The notes under the pieces: generated by a model
Seen by the model: the letters and a program-made list of their open reading frames with translations, nothing else
Told to the model about the DNA's origin: nothing
The model's database searches: none
Origin: Procambarus clarkii
Lineage: Eukaryota > Arthropoda > Malacostraca > Decapoda > Cambaridae
Assembly: GCF_040958095.1 (NCBI RefSeq)
Contig: NC_091208.1
Location: forward strand, 6,231,193-6,295,192
Reading direction: 5' to 3'
DNA: 64,000 nucleotides
Position numbers and translations under genes: made by a program
Shown here: in pieces, positions 46,468 through 58,897 of the stretch
Position numbering within the stretch: the first letter of the stretch is position 1
Layout of the letters: each line of letters opens with the position of its first letter

Positions 46468-46513
46468 CCAGCAGGTGTGTGCACATGAGGGTGAGGGCAG
46501 CGAGTCGCCACAT
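46468..46513 (-). CDS. Two-CTLD C-type lectin, exon 1 (signal peptide)
   Basis: ATG at 46513; 15 codons and one base: MWRLAALTLMCTHLL then G, before the strong donor GTAAGT (46467-46462). Arg after the start and a Leu/Ala-rich core make a short secretion signal. Phase 1 agrees with exon 2. Chosen because it is the only Met-hydrophobic-GT cassette I can see upstream of exon 2 on this strand; the summed coding length of all six exons is an exact multiple of three (975 nt). Confidence 0.75.
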
Positions 46514-46603
46514 CTTAGGGACGGCGGTCCCAGTTGGTCCACACAACGAGACGTTCAGAGCAGCAGTTGGGCCACAGAACAACCTTAGGACAAGAACATA
46601 AGA

Positions 46604-46631
46604 TCTTATAAGAAATATGACTGCTTATCTG
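46604..46631 (-). promoter_or_regulatory. Candidate TATA box and GATA site upstream of the lectin
   Basis: On the minus strand TTCTTATAAGA (46614-46604) lies about 90 nt before the ATG, and GCAGATAAGC (46631-46622) just upstream of it. GATA sites are frequent in arthropod blood-cell and fat-body immune promoters. Single short motifs, so weak evidence. Confidence 0.3.
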
Positions 46632-46994
46632 CAGTCAGAATATTTCTCAAAACCCAGTGAACGAGTCTCAAGAAAAATTTAAAACTACTGAGCAATTAAA
46701 CGGGAACAAATTCAGGAATTTTGTTTTTTCACAGACCAAGTGTGATATATATTATCAGTGATGCCGTATGATAGCTGATGATGTAGGACTAAACCACAAT
46801 GTAGAGAAACATTATGGTGAGAGAAGAGTATAATTGTTGACAAACCTTCATATTCACATCGTGGTGTTTCGGTACGTCGTTGTCAGTACTTGTGTTCTTT
46901 ACTGCTAATGTCCACACCTGGGAGCTGGTTATGGACGTCGATACTTCTAGTTCTTGACCTGATGAAAGACACCCTCCTCCCCCCTACCCTCTCT

Positions 46995-47845
46995 CCTCTC
47001 TCCTCTCCCCCCCCCCCCACACACACACACATAAACTTAGATGACTGTCATGCCCTTGAAGATGACCTGGACAAAATAAGTATGTGGAGCACCACTTGGC
47101 AAATCGAATTTAATGTTAATAAATGCCATGTTATGGAATGTGGAATAGGAGAACATAGACCTCACACAACCTATATATTATGTGAGAAATCTTTAAAGAA
47201 TTCTGATAAAGAAAGAGATCTAGGGGTGGTTCTAGATAGAAAACTATCACCTGAGGACCACATAAAGAATATTGTGCGAGGAGCCTATGCCACGCTTTCT
47301 AACTTCAGAATTGCTTTTAAATACATGGATAGCGATATACTAAAGAAATTGTTCACGACTTTTGTTAGGCCAAAGCTAGAATATGCAGCGGTTGTGTGGT
47401 GCCCATAAGCACATCAACAAACTGGAAAAGGTGCAAAGACATGCTACTAAGTGGCTCCCAGAACTGAAGGGCAAGAGCTACGAGGAGAGGTTAGAAGCAT
47501 TAAATATGCCAAAACTAGAAGACAGAAGAAAAAGAAGTGATATGATCACTACATACAAAATAGTAACAGGAATTGATAAAATCGATAAGGAAGATTTCCT
47601 GAGACCTGGAACTTTAAGAACAAGAGGTCATAGATATAAACTAGCTAAACACAGATGCCGAAGAAATATAAGAAAATTCACTTTCGCAAACAGAGTGGTA
47701 GACGGTTAGAACAAGTTAGGTGAGAAGGTGGTGGAGGCCAAGACCGTCAGTAGTTTCAAAGCATTATATGACAAAGAGCGCTGGGAAGACGGGACACCAC
47801 GAGCGTTGCTCTCATCCTGTAACTACAATTAGGTAATTACACTTA
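46995..47845 (+). pseudogene. CR1-like LINE fragment, RT C-terminal half
   Basis: DDLDKISMWSTTWQIEFNVN and CHVMECG, DLGVVLDRKLSPEDHI, FTTFVRPKLEYAAVVW; then in the next frame ELKGKSYEERLEALNMPKLE and DMITTYKIVTGIDKIDKEDF. One frameshift at about 47400. Starts after a C-run and AC repeat, ends with AATTAGGTAATTACACTTAG typical of this LINE's 3' end. Confidence 0.85.
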
Positions 47846-47948
47846 GATAATTAATTACATGTATCACAAACAGGATTTGGCACCTAGATAAGGGGTTTGA
47901 CCATACTACTTTCAGCCACCCTCCTCCTCTCCCTCTCCCCTCACACTG

Positions 47949-48060
<112 letters not shown>

Positions 48061-48113
48061 TTTGCCCCCTCCTGGCAAACCCTATCAAGACATAGTAGGA
48101 AATAGGACAAACA

Positions 48114-48373
48114 TGGCAGCGAGGAGTACCAAGGGAACAGGGGAAAAATCAGTGTGACCAAATGAAAGAAGTGTTTGCCCAGGTTTTGGAGGATATCAGA
48201 AGGGAGATGCAGGAAATGAATAATGCACTAAGCAACCTGCAAAGCGAGCAGACAGCAGCAAAGGAGATTAAAACCCACAATACTGAGACTGAGGCTCAAA
48301 TAATCCTTCAAAGAGAAGATGAAAATGGTACATTGGGAGGGACTGCCATAGTACATGCAACATTTGCAGAAAT
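48114..48373 (+). pseudogene. LINE B ORF1, first part
   Basis: MAARSTKGTGEKSV then a stop and, in another frame, MKEVFAQVLEDIRREMQEMN with SNLQSEQTAAKEIK: a coiled-coil region as in non-LTR ORF1 proteins. It stops at the LTR target site. Confidence 0.6.
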
Positions 48374-49371
48374 TGTCGGAAAATCTGACACCATTTAATA
48401 TAACATACAGACAGATAATAATTTCTGTATTGTATGAACAAGTTACCCATAGAAAATGTAAATTGTAGTGGAATTTCCGTTTATAGAAAACGGGATATCG
48501 TTACCACATACTATTATAAATTCACCACCTATTATGGTGGGAATTATTCTTAAATACATTAGTCTTTGGACTTTACCATCATAAAAACATCTCATATAAA
48601 TTAACTTAATTATCAGAGTTAAAATAGAGTAAATGTGACCCTTCTATCACTTACTGTCATCTGGACAAAGCAAGCCAGGCGTCAGTGAGGAGGGAGTGGT
48701 CAGCCATTGTTATTATACTGAGACCAGAGGCATGGGAGCATTTCGGCTCCTGTTAATTTTACTTGGACGAAGTGTTATGGAAACCAAAGGTGTACCATCA
48801 ACAACACGCTGTCAACAAATGCAAGTTAAGTGTTCTGCCGAAACCCATTTATCTATCATTTGTGGCCATTAATGTCATTAGATAGGGTGTTCTAGTTAGA
48901 GCATGAGATCGCCTCATACTGAAGGTAATTAAGCCAGGTCTTCATGGTTCCTTGTACAGTGTTTCTCTGATATAGCTGTCATATATTAGGATTCTGGCTT
49001 TACAGCTAGCGCCCTTTTGACAGGTCAAGACGAGGAAGCATGCTTTGTGTGCCAGTTACTGGGTGATGGAAGCTACCTCAAAGAGGATAATTTGGTGTCT
49101 ACATCCTGGTTATACCTGGTGGACTAAGGCCTGCTGTACAATAAGATAAGGAACCTCTTCAATGTATGTAGTCTAATACTGTAGTTTGATTGGCTGCATA
49201 TATATAAATTTAATATAAACCCCCCTAATGTGTAGAGGATCGATTTGTGAGATTATTGCAGAAATACAGTCCACTTAACATCATACAAATTGCTATCGAA
49301 GTATATAAATTAACGTAAATATAAATTCATATAAATTAAATAAATATAAATCTCACAGGTCGGTTCCCACA
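48374..49371 (+). mobile_element. Solo LTR with TSD GAAAT
   Basis: Starts TGTCGGAAAATCTGACACC, ends CAGGTCGGTTCCCACA; GAAAT at 48369-48373 and 49372-49376. Same family as 39133-40426, and the start resembles that of 6022-7634 read on minus. Confidence 0.92.
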
Positions 49372-49376
49372 GAAAT

Positions 49377-50130
49377 GTTATAAAAGAACAAGGAAGCAAT
49401 GTCCACAGTGAGGGAGGTAGCAATGAAAGCAGCCACCTTACAGGAAGCAGCAAGGGCCACTAGTCAGCTACTGGAAAGAAAAAGATCAGTGGTAGCTTTG
49501 AGTCTTAAAGAGCAGGAGGCTCCAACAGGACAGAATGGAAGGATAAGGACAGAGCAGCAACGAAACAAATACTAAAGAGGCTAGAGATGGAAGGGGCTGA
49601 ACATAGCATTGAGAAGGTTTTCAGGGTAGGCTGGTACAACAAGTACAGAGATTGCATGCTAAAAATAGTGTTTGCAAAACAAAACCACAAAGGAGAAGAT
49701 TTTAACAAGGAAGAGCCACCTGCAATATGTGGAAGAATTCTAAAAAGTATTCCTCCAGAGGGACATGACGAGGGAGGAGAGAGCCATGGCGGCAGAAGCA
49801 AGGAAGAGGAGCAGGGCGAGAGGGGAGAACCAGGAACTCACAGCTCCCAACACATCATCCCCAGAGGTGAAGGAGGAACTCACAACCAGCTACCCAGTAA
49901 CACCAGAGGGGAGGGCAACCACACCACCCTCCTCAGCATAGAACCCCCCCCCCCCTACGACTCACCCTACCTGCACCCACTCAAATATGTTAAGCTAACT
50001 CTCCCTCCCCCCCTCACCCTACTCCCACCCTGCTGCCTCTCCCCTACTCCTGCCATGTCCCCCCTCTCCCCTTTCCCCCACTGCCCTCTCTTCCCCTTCA
50101 TCCCATACCCTCCCTGCCCCCCTTTCACTT
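49377..50130 (+). pseudogene. LINE B ORF1, second part
   Basis: EMEGAEHSIEKVFRVGWYNK...CMLKIVFAKQN, then a charged and Pro-rich tail (PPPPYDSPYLHPL). An RNA-binding role is inferred from position only. Confidence 0.5.
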
Positions 50131-50256
50131 GACCCCCCACCCATCACTCCAGTATCCTCTGAGACCCCGTTATCCATCCTACAAATCCTCACACCCATGG
50201 AACAGCTTCCCCCATCAGCAGAACGCTCACCAAGAAGGGAACATGAGTAGGGACCG

Positions 50257-51200
50257 AAGAAAGTGAATCTCAAGGCAATGTTCACCAACATAGATGGAAT
50301 TACAAATAAAACAAATGATTTTGGAGAATGGGTACTTGAAAAAACTCAGACATAATAGCACTCACAGAAACAAAGCTAATGAAAATCATAATAAATGCAG
50401 TGTTTCCACAGGACTACTGTGTTGTGAGGAAAGAGAGAGAAGGACGAGGAGGTGGTGGTGTAGCTCTGCTATAAGAAAAAGCTGGGATTTTGAGGGGTAT
50501 GGTTATTCAGGGCTGTGAAGGTTTCAGTGACTACATAACAAGTACCATAGCAACTGGAGGACACAAAATTATAATCGCAGTCATATATAACCCGCCACCA
50601 AATGGCAGAAGACCCAGACAGGAATATGATAGAAGCAACATGGCCACCTTTAACATAAAAGAGAGAGCAGCTTCTCTCACTAGCAGGAATGAATCTGGGC
50701 TACTAATCATGGGGGGGAACTTCAACCACGGGAAGATAGATTGGGAGAACAGAGACCCACATGGAGGACCAGATACATGGAGAGCTAAGCTGCTGGACGC
50801 GGCAACAAGAAACTTTCTAAGCCAACATATCAAGGGGCCGACAAGAATGAGAGGAGAAGATGAACCAGCCATGCTTGATCTGACATTTACCCAAAATGAA
50901 TGTGATATAAGAGAAGTTAAGTTGGAAGCATCCTTGGAAATGAGTGATAACAGTGTATTGATCTTTGAGTACTTGGTAGAGCTAGGATTTATCTCACCCC
51001 AAAAAGAACTAGGAAACAAAAGGCTGGCATACCGAAAGGAGAACTATGAGGGGATGAGAAGTTTCCTAAGGAATATACCATGGGACACAGACCTCAGAGC
51101 TAAGTCTGTACAAGATATGATGGACAATGTCACCCAAAAGTATCAGAAGGCAGTAAACAAGTTTATCCCGGCCCGAAAAGGAAAAATCCGAGAAGCATAA
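50257..51200 (+). pseudogene. LINE B APE-type endonuclease
   Basis: LKAMFTNIDGITNK, ALTETKL (catalytic E), DYCVVRKERE, IIIAVIYNPPP (the VYRPP motif), LLIMGGNFNHGKIDWEN (the GDFN..IDW motif with G.N for D.N), and MSDNSVLIFEYLVE (the SDH motif with N for H). Stops at about 50345 and 50475; substitutions at two catalytic sites. Confidence 0.88.
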
Positions 51201-51728
51201 GAAGAATTCATGGCTTAATAGGGCATGTATTGAAGCAAAGGAACTGAACAAAAGGGCGTGGAGGAACTTCCGAAATAACAACACCAGAAAGCAGAGAAAG
51301 ATACCAGAGAAACAGGAATGAGTATGTTAGAGTGAGAAGAAAAGGAGAGAAAACTTATGAAAATGATATAACAAGTAAAGCCAAGACCGAACCAAAGCTA
51401 CTCCACAGTCACATCAGGAGGAAAACAACAGTGAAAGAACATGTAATGAAACTTTGAACAGGGGAGGACAGGTATACAGAGAATGACAAAGAGGTGTGTG
51501 AAGAACTCAACAAAAGGTTCCAGGAGGTCTTCACAATAGAACAAGGTGAAGTCACTTCAATAGGAGAGGAAGGCAGTAAACCAGGTGGCTTTGGAAGGGT
51601 TCGAAATTACGAGAGATGAGGTCAAGAGACACCTCTTGGATCTGGATGTGAGAAAGGCTGTTGGTTTAGACGGGATCTCACCATGGGTATTAAAAGAGTG
51701 TGCAGAGGCACTCTGCTTGCCACTCTCA

Positions 51729-51985
51729 GCCGGCGGCTGAGCGGACAGAACACTGAACGCGTGATTCTATGGTCCCGGGTTCGATCCCGGGTGCCGGGGA
51801 AAACAATGGGCAGTGTTTCTTTCATCCTGATGATCCCTGTTACCTAGCAGTAAATAGGTACGTGAGAGTTAGTCAGCTGTCACGGGCTGCTTTTTGGGGG
51901 TGGAGGCCTGGTCGAGGACCGGGCCGCAGGGACACTAAAGCCCCGAAATCATATCAAAATAACCTCAAGATCTCAAGATAACCTC
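51729..51985 (+). mobile_element. tRNA-headed SINE (third head variant)
   Basis: Head GCCGGCGGCTGAGCGGACAG ... CCCGGGTTCGATCCCGGGTG, then the common body and CTCAAGAT tail. Confidence 0.9.
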
Positions 51986-53345
51986 CATAGTAAATAGTAG
52001 GTCACTAGAGATGGTAGACCTACCAGAAATATGGAAGACGGCTAATGTGGTCCCAATATACAAAAGAGTTACAGACAAGAGGCACTGAACTACAGGCCAG
52101 TGTCCTTGTATACCACTGCAAGGTGATGGAGAAGATCATGAGAAAAAATCTACTAACACATCTGGAGAGAAGGAACTTCGTGACAAAACGTTCAAGGAGG
52201 GTAAATCTTGCCTTACTGGCTTAATAGAATTCTACGATCAGGTGACAAAGATTAAGCAAGAAAGAGAAGGATGGGCGGACTGCATTTTTTGGGGCTGTCG
52301 GAAAGCGTTTAACACAGTCCCCCATAAGAGGCAGATACATAAGCTGGAGAGACAGGCAGGAGTAACTGGTAAAGTGCTCCAGTGGATAAGGGAATACTTA
52401 AGCAATAGGAAGCAGAGAGATACAGTGAGGGGTGAAACCTTAGATTGGCCTGAAGTCACCAGTGGAATGCCACAGGGCTCTGTACTCGGTCCTATCCTGT
52501 TTCTGATATACGTAAACGATCTCCCGGAGGGTATAGACTCATTCCTCTCAATGTTTGCTGACGACGTCAAAATTATGAGAAGGATTAAGATAGAAGAAGA
52601 CTGCTTTTAGCTTCAAGAAAACCTAGACTAACTGAAGGAATGGTCGAACAAATGGTTGTTAGAGTTAGAACCATTACACTACATTTGCTTGTTACCTAAG
52701 CAAATGTAATGTAATGAAGATAGGTGTAGGGAGCAGGAGGCCATTTACAAGGTATCATTTGGGAGATGAAATTCTTCAAGAGTCAGAGAGAGAGAGAAAG
52801 ACTTTTGATATCACACCAGACCTGTCCCCTGAAACCCATATCAAAAGGATAACATCAGCAGCATATGCCAGGTTAGCCAACAGCATTTAGAAACTTGTGT
52901 AAGGAATCATTCAAAACTTTGTATACCACCTATGTCAGACCAATCCTGGAGTATGCCTCCCCAGCATGGAGACCATATCTAGTCAAGCATAAGACTAAAC
53001 TGGAAAAGGTTCAAAGGTTTGCCAACAGACTAGTGCCTGTGCTAAGAGGTATGAGCTAGAGGAGAGACTACGGGAATTAAACCTTACGTCGCTGGAAGAC
53101 AGAAGAGTTACGGGGGACATGATCACCATGTACAAGATTCTCAGAGGAATTGACAGGGTAGATAAAGACAGGCTATTTAACACAAGAGGCACACGCACTA
53201 GGGGACACAGGTGAAAATTGAGTGCCCAAATGAGCCACAGAGATATTACAAAGAATATTTTTTAGTGTCATAGTGGTTGTCAAATGGAATGCATTAGGCA
53301 GTGATGTGGTGGAGGCTGACTCCATACACAGTTTCAAGTGTAAAT
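51986..53345 (+). pseudogene. LINE B reverse transcriptase
   Basis: PEIWKTANVVPIYK and ALNYRPVSL (entry), LTGLIEFYDQVTKIKQEREG, ADCIFWGCRKAFNTVPH (motif A, LDC..AFD changed to WGC..AFN), VTSGMPQGSVLGPILFLIYV (B), FADDVKIMRR (C, intact FADD), then the tail with DMITMYKILRGIDRVDKD. Frame breaks after 52610. RT of the CR1 group. Confidence 0.88.
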
Positions 53346-53450
53346 ATGATAGAGCCCAATAGGCTCAGGAACCTGTACACCAGTTGATTGACAGTTGAGA
53401 GGCGGGACCAAAGAGCCAGAGCTCAACCCCCGCAAGAACAAATAGGTGAG

Positions 53451-55049
53451 TACACACACACACACACTCTCTCTCTCTCTCTTTCTCTCTCGTTCGTTCG
53501 TACGTAAGATTCTTACCTCCCTCGACTTCGTTACTGGTTCGTGCCAATGCGTGTCCTATGCAGCCCGACCCCTCGTCAAGTATGATGTCTTTAACACTTT
53601 ACTGGAGTAATATCGTATTTCAGTGTGAAGGTTCACATCACGTATTATTACTTTCATGAACGTGTTCTGACTAACGTACAGAATTATGAACTGATTCATG
53701 TGTATTATTAATGATAAGAACTCACAGTTAATTAAACATATTTTAAATGCAGACTTACTTTAAACAGTCACAAAAACGTTGATTTATCATCAGATAAACT
53801 GTCGCTGTGCAGTTTGTAGTGCTAGTCACAGGATTAATGAGTTGGAGGTGGTAGTCAGCAAGCGTATGCAGCTCCAATGGTTCCGTTTAATTAATATACA
53901 CAGCTTGCATCCCTACCCAGGTGATAACGTCCCACCGTAACCACGAGGAGCAGGTTAGTCATCCACCGACCCAGAAAGATATCATCCACCCAAAAGCTTA
54001 TCAGTCTTCCCCAAAATCTACTCCAAGAAAGCAAGCTGATGCAGTGAGCAATATCTGCATTGAACCTACAAGGGCTTATGTAAAACTTATAATTATAGCT
54101 CATATGAAAGCATTTTTAAAATAACCGCATATAAAGAGTGCTCAAAAATATGTTAAGATTGATTAAAAGAATTAAACTCTTGCCAAATAATGGCGACACT
54201 GTATGTGTATGTATATATGTATACGTATGTATATGTACATGTATGCATGAGTATGTGTACATGTATATGTAACATTAATAATTTTGTAACGAACGTCAAA
54301 AATTGTTATTTACTTAGCTAAACGAACTAGAGGGTTCAGTTCCTGAACCGATTATGTGCCTCTGTAATTCTTTACACCACCGCCCACGTGATGGATATGG
54401 GGTGCATAATAAAGAAAGAAATTGAATCTTACTTTTGCTGATTTTCATTGTGATATGAAGATGAAGATGATTCGAAATATTCCCCTAGACTTTGTTTCCC
54501 ACCTAACTTGCTACTCTCCTATTACTGTGTTCTTCATCGTCAATAATACCTACCATCTCTACCATTTGTTCTCTTTGCACGTGTGTCTCTTCATGTTCAA
54601 TAACAGGTAAGACACAGGTTATTCTCAGACTGTGAATAACTTGTGTCGGTTGACACCCAGTGTTAACCAAAGCACACACACACGCAACACTTTGTGCTCG
54701 GTTACCTACATGTTTGTGTATCTGCATTTCATTATTATAAAAACTAAAGGTAGCTGACACACCATCGAAGCTCATAGTGTTTTTCAATAGTTTTGGGTTA
54801 TTGTCTTTAATTTAAAATTGGGGATATGCCTTTGGGTGGCATTTTACGAATTGGATTATTTCAGATGAAATTCATTTTCAGGGTTTATAAATTCATCATA
54901 AATTCATTGGGTTTATTTAATTCATTGGAGATCTTGAAGACCGGCTGCTTCTGTGAGACCTTACTACTACAAATAAATGACCAGAGTAATTCGCAGGTAT
55001 CCTTAAGGAATGTGCTCTTTCCTATCAATGCTTGATCATGATGCATAAA
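53451..55049. other. No gene recognised
   Basis: AC, CT and TG/TA simple repeats (53450-53500, 54190-54265), a GGATATGGGGTGCATAATAA LINE-tail-like motif near 54395, otherwise AT-rich. Confidence 0.5.
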
Positions 55050-55410
55050 AATTCTAAGCTGGATTAAGACGGAGGAAGATAACAAGAGGCTACAAGATGA
55101 CCTCAACAAACTGAATGAATGGACCAACAAATGATTACTTGAGTTTAGCTCAATTTAGTGCAAAAGTAATGAAACTAGGGGAAGGGAGCAGGAGGCCTGA
55201 CATAAGTGCAAAATGGGAAATAAAATCGTTTAGAAACCCGAGAGAGCAACGCATCCTGGGATTGATATCACACCGAACCTGTTTCCTGAAGCACATTTCC
55301 AGTGCGTCTCATTCTACTCCCGCCTGCCTCTCAAGTTTGTATAATAGCCTTCTGTGTGGTACTGTATCAAAAGCTTTTTGGCAGTCCAGAAATATGCAAT
55401 CTGTGTGTGT
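55050..55410. mobile_element. Two CR1-like fragments in opposite orientation
   Basis: Plus strand 55055-55290: KTEEDNKRLQDDLNKLNEWT and LLEFSS remnants. Minus strand 55410-55300: DCIFLDCQKAFDTVPHRRLL and YKLERQAGV. Tail-to-tail rearranged LINE pieces. 55411-56030 shows no gene. Confidence 0.7.
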
Positions 55411-56030
55411 GTGGAGGGGGGCAAGGATGGCGTCGCGTGCATACGTGCGTTGTGAGAAGGGGATGTGTTTTTTATTCCACAAATATTGTTGTTTATCTGA
55501 AAATTGTATTTTTGATTCAGTCATTAATTGTTAAGATAAATATGTAAATGACCGACCAGTTCCCAGATATAAACTATCTGATTGTACGCAGTAAGCGGCG
55601 TCCTGTACACAAAAAACTCTTCCTCCTCGTCCCCTCAACTGACAGCAGGCGTTTCTCACGTTGTCGTAACCAACGTTACAAACGCATTGTGTCAATAGAA
55701 GTAACAACTCACAATTGGTCACGTTTTCTATGCATCGGACTCAATAGGTTAGTTGAGGCTTCCTCGTACATTTCTGGTTACGCTAAAAAGTTGGATATTT
55801 TACGGAGTGTCAGGGAACGGGGTGTTGGGGTCTAGAGTCCACACTATCTATGATATCTTGTGGAGACTGAGGCTCCCAGGAGCTGTGGGAAGCCTCCGCC
55901 CGCCACGCACCAAACACAGGCACTCTGACCTGCTCTAATTTAACTTTCTTGGAAATGTGATAAAATGTAAAGCGTTATCATTCCTATCAACCACCCAACC
56001 TAGCTTTAATTCCTTTCATCCCTTTTTCCC

Positions 56031-56639
56031 CTTCCCTTATTCATTACCCTCCCTTTTCATTTTACATTGCCTATGCTTCTCGACTTCACTTGTCCATACA
56101 CCCTCACTCTCCCTTTCTTTACTTTCATTCCTTCTCTTGTTTCTTTTACATTCCCTGATTTTCCTCCTTTCACTCAATCCCTTTTCATCCCTTCTCCATT
56201 TCCAATCTTTTTTTCCTCCGATCCCAACAATTTCTTTCTTTATTCCTCGCTCTATCCCCTTCGTACGCCTTCCCTTAACCGTCCTATTCTCTTTTTTCCG
56301 TTCCCTTCCCTTCAGCCTGTGTAGAAAATCACGGCTATTCTTATTTTCTAAGAAATGTGGATCACTGATTGACAACGAAAATTGTAACACAGTCAATTAA
56401 TATTTCAAGAACGTTTTCTTTAAATAAAATATAAAATAAAAGTGTGCTTTAAAGAACCGGGGGGGGGGGAAAGGGGGTATCCCTGTGTTACGGGTGTCTG
56501 AGCTGTTTTTCTGGCGAGCGAGGACGATGATGGTGTTCAGATTGGTTACCCTGAGTAGGTCGTGTTTGGATGCTTGGGTTACAATAGGCTAGAATCGTTG
56601 GGCGCGTTTGGTGAGGCAACAAACATGGGGTCACTAACA
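56031..56639. other. 3' flank of the lectin pseudogene copy
   Basis: Related to 22960-23270 (pyrimidine-rich block, then GGATCACTGA, AATATTTCAAGAACGTTTTC). No gene. A G9 run lies at 56459. Confidence 0.6.
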
Positions 56640-56760
56640 CAGTACTGCGGAGCCGCACACAGTGGGGTCAACAGGACAGTACTAGGGAGTCATACACAGT
56701 GGGGTCACCAGCAGGTTACTGGGTAACCACAAACAGTAGGGTCACCATCAGAATACTGGG
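56640..56760. repeat. Degenerate 37-bp units
   Basis: Three to four imperfect units with CACAGTGGGGTCA(A/C)CAG cores, the distal end of the array at 57465. 56761-57464 between them shows no gene. Confidence 0.75.
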
Positions 56761-57464
56761 AAGTATTATACTATCCTCTTTGTACCAACACCAAGGAGGA
56801 TTCCAGTAAACTGTGCCAAGTGTAGTGCAGTTTCTTACTGCACAACAACCCCCGCAGACTGATGATCTCTCTTGCATTCGCTCCGTCTCGCAACTGTAGA
56901 ATAGTTATCTCGTGAGATCATGCTAATAATACTGTCTCCGGGGCATACTGGCTCTCTACCTCATAATATCTTACAATATATACACAATGTCCGGGGTCTT
57001 GCACTCTGCCTCCAAGATCTTGTGAAAGGCAGAATACAGTACCTCTTACAGGCCTTGTTACAAGCTACGTGTGTGAACCATCTAGGTGCGAGCTACGAGC
57101 GGACTGTAGAATGACGGTCATGGTTCTCCCTTCTCTTTACCTGTGTCAGAATATACACACTCGTAGGAGAACATGAACTCCAGCTCCTCCGACAAGCTTT
57201 GTCACATACATGCCTTTTCTCTACACACTCCATAGAATGTTGTGTAAAAGTAAATTAAAAATCTTAGCTATGTTAGTAAAATTCAACGGTAATGGTTGAA
57301 ATTAAACTGGAGTGTACATGGAAACGCTTTTAATATAAATCTTGCAGGTGATAAATTTGAAGCCTCAAAATCAAGGAAATTAGCATCAAAATTCATATAT
57401 GACTTAACGAGGCTACAACTGTACTTCAAAGCTGATAACTCTCTGGCTACTGAGGAACCATTCA

Positions 57465-57975
57465 GAGCCGGGTCACCAGCAGACTACAGGTCACTAACAT
57501 ACAGTGGGGTCACCAGCAGACTACAGTGAAGCAATGCATAGTTGGGTCACCAGCAGACTACAGTGAAGCAATACATAATTGGGTCACGAGCAGACTACAG
57601 GGTAGTCATTCACAGTGGGGTAACCAGCAGACTGTACAGGGAAGCCAAACACAGTGTGGTCACCAGCAGACTGTACAGGGAAGCCATACACAGTGGGGGT
57701 GACCAGCAGACTGTAATGGGGAGCTATACACAGTGGGGTCACCAGCAGACTGTACTGGGGAGCCATACACAGTGGGGTCACCAGCAGACTACTGGGGAGC
57801 CATACACAGTGGGGTCATCAGCAGACTATAGGATAGTCCTACACATTGGGGTCACCAGCAGACTAAAGGGGGGCGCTGCACACAATGGGGTCACCAGCAG
57901 ACTACTGGGAAGCTGTACACAGTGGGGTCACCAGCAGACTACTGGGGAGCCATACACAGTGGGTTCACCAGCAGA
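57465..57975. repeat. 37-bp array of the lectin pseudogene (about 14 units)
   Basis: Same unit as at 24698-25170, with more length variation (CTGTACAGGGAAGCC, CTAAAGGGGGGCGC). Starts at the stop codon of exon 6'. Confidence 0.92.
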
Positions 57976-58130
57976 CTACAGGGTAGTCATACACAGTGGG
58001 GTCATCAGCAGACTACAGGAGGCGTCACGGAAGTAGTGGTAACCCTGAGCGTCCAGCAGGATACAGTTCTCGGCTGTACCACCGTCTGGCTCCACCACGT
58101 TATTTCTCACTGATCCCCAGAAGGGCGACC
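57976..58130 (-). pseudogene. Lectin pseudogene copy, exon 6' (end of CTLD2)
   Basis: 155 nt; as far as I can read it has the same sequence as 25171-25325, with acceptor TCTCTCTTCAG before GGTCGCCC, EPD, FRD and the three cysteines, stop TAG at 57978-57976. The exon itself is intact; it is called pseudogene because exons 4' and 5' are damaged. The near-identity suggests recent duplication or gene conversion. Confidence 0.85.
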
Positions 58131-58629
58131 CTGAAGAGAGAAAGAGAGAAGTATTACGGAGTGGAACATATAGTCAGCAGGACAATACAATGTGACTGGC
58201 AGTTAAGAGAAGTAATATGTATGGCAAGTGACGTCACTACATATTGTGTTCTGTGCATGTACGCTTGGAAGTTATTTGAACGTTGCCATTGAGAATAAAA
58301 ACTGTCAAATCACAACAGTGATTGCCCGCAGAACATCATGTTGAAGAACTTGTCAAGTCAAATATTAAAATATGTTTACTTCTATGTGCTCTTATACATA
58401 TGGATGTGCATGTATGTACAAATGTATCAAAGTTATATTATATAAAACATAGGTTAATTCCTTAATTTTGGGTTCACGCTCTTGTATTGAATCTGTCTAA
58501 AAACTGCCAAATCAACTCGTTCTTATAAATGTATAGATCGTATAGTTTGAGTGACTTGGTGAGCCAGTTTAGTGTTTGCATCTCACATCTCACGGTCAGT
58601 CAGAGGGTCTCTCTTATCATCTGAAAGGA
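58131..58629. other. Between lectin pseudogene exons, no gene
   Basis: AT-rich; nothing recognised. Part of the intron between exons 5' and 6'. Confidence 0.5.
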
Positions 58630-58897
58630 TTGAATAATCTTTTTTTGAGATATATACAAGAGTTGTTACATTCTTGTACAGCCACTAGTACGCGTAGTGT
58701 TTCGGACAAGTCCCTGGAATACGATCCCCGCCGCGAAGAATCGTTTTTACAACCAAGTACACATTTTACTGTTGCGTTAAACAGAGGCTACAGTTAAGGA
58801 TTTGCGCCCAGTAAATGCTCCCCGTCCCGGATACGAACCCATGACAAAGCGCTCGCGGAAAGCCAGGCGAGTGTCTTACCACTACACCACGGAGACT
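58630..58897 (-). mobile_element. tRNA-derived SINE, different family
   Basis: On minus: GTCTCCGTGGTGTAGTGGTA (A box TGGTGTAGTGG), ATGGGTTCGTATCCGGGAC (B box), ATTTACTGGGCGCAAATCC-like body, GTAGCCTCTGTTTAACGCAA, and an A-rich end CTCAAAAAAAGATT. The head resembles tRNA-Gly/Ala. Not coding. Confidence 0.8.

Larger units (their letters stand above)
48114..53450 (+). mobile_element. CR1-like LINE B: ORF1, endonuclease, RT, 3' UTR
   Basis: All parts of a CR1-type LINE in order: ORF1 (48114-48373 and 49377-50130), APE endonuclease (50257-51200), linker and RT (51200-53345), 3' UTR with CAGTTGATTGACAGTTGAGA and end AATAGGTGAGTACACACAC. A solo LTR (48374-49371) splits ORF1, a SINE (51729-51985) splits the linker. 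Multiple stops; dead. Confidence 0.85.

Noticed and set aside
49587..50132. 181-codon frame as a host gene
   Set aside because: Position directly before a CR1 endonuclease and after the split ORF1 makes it LINE ORF1.
55560..55935. 95-codon frame MTDQFPDINYL
   Set aside because: No recognisable domain, weak composition signal, flanked by LINE debris; not enough to call a gene.
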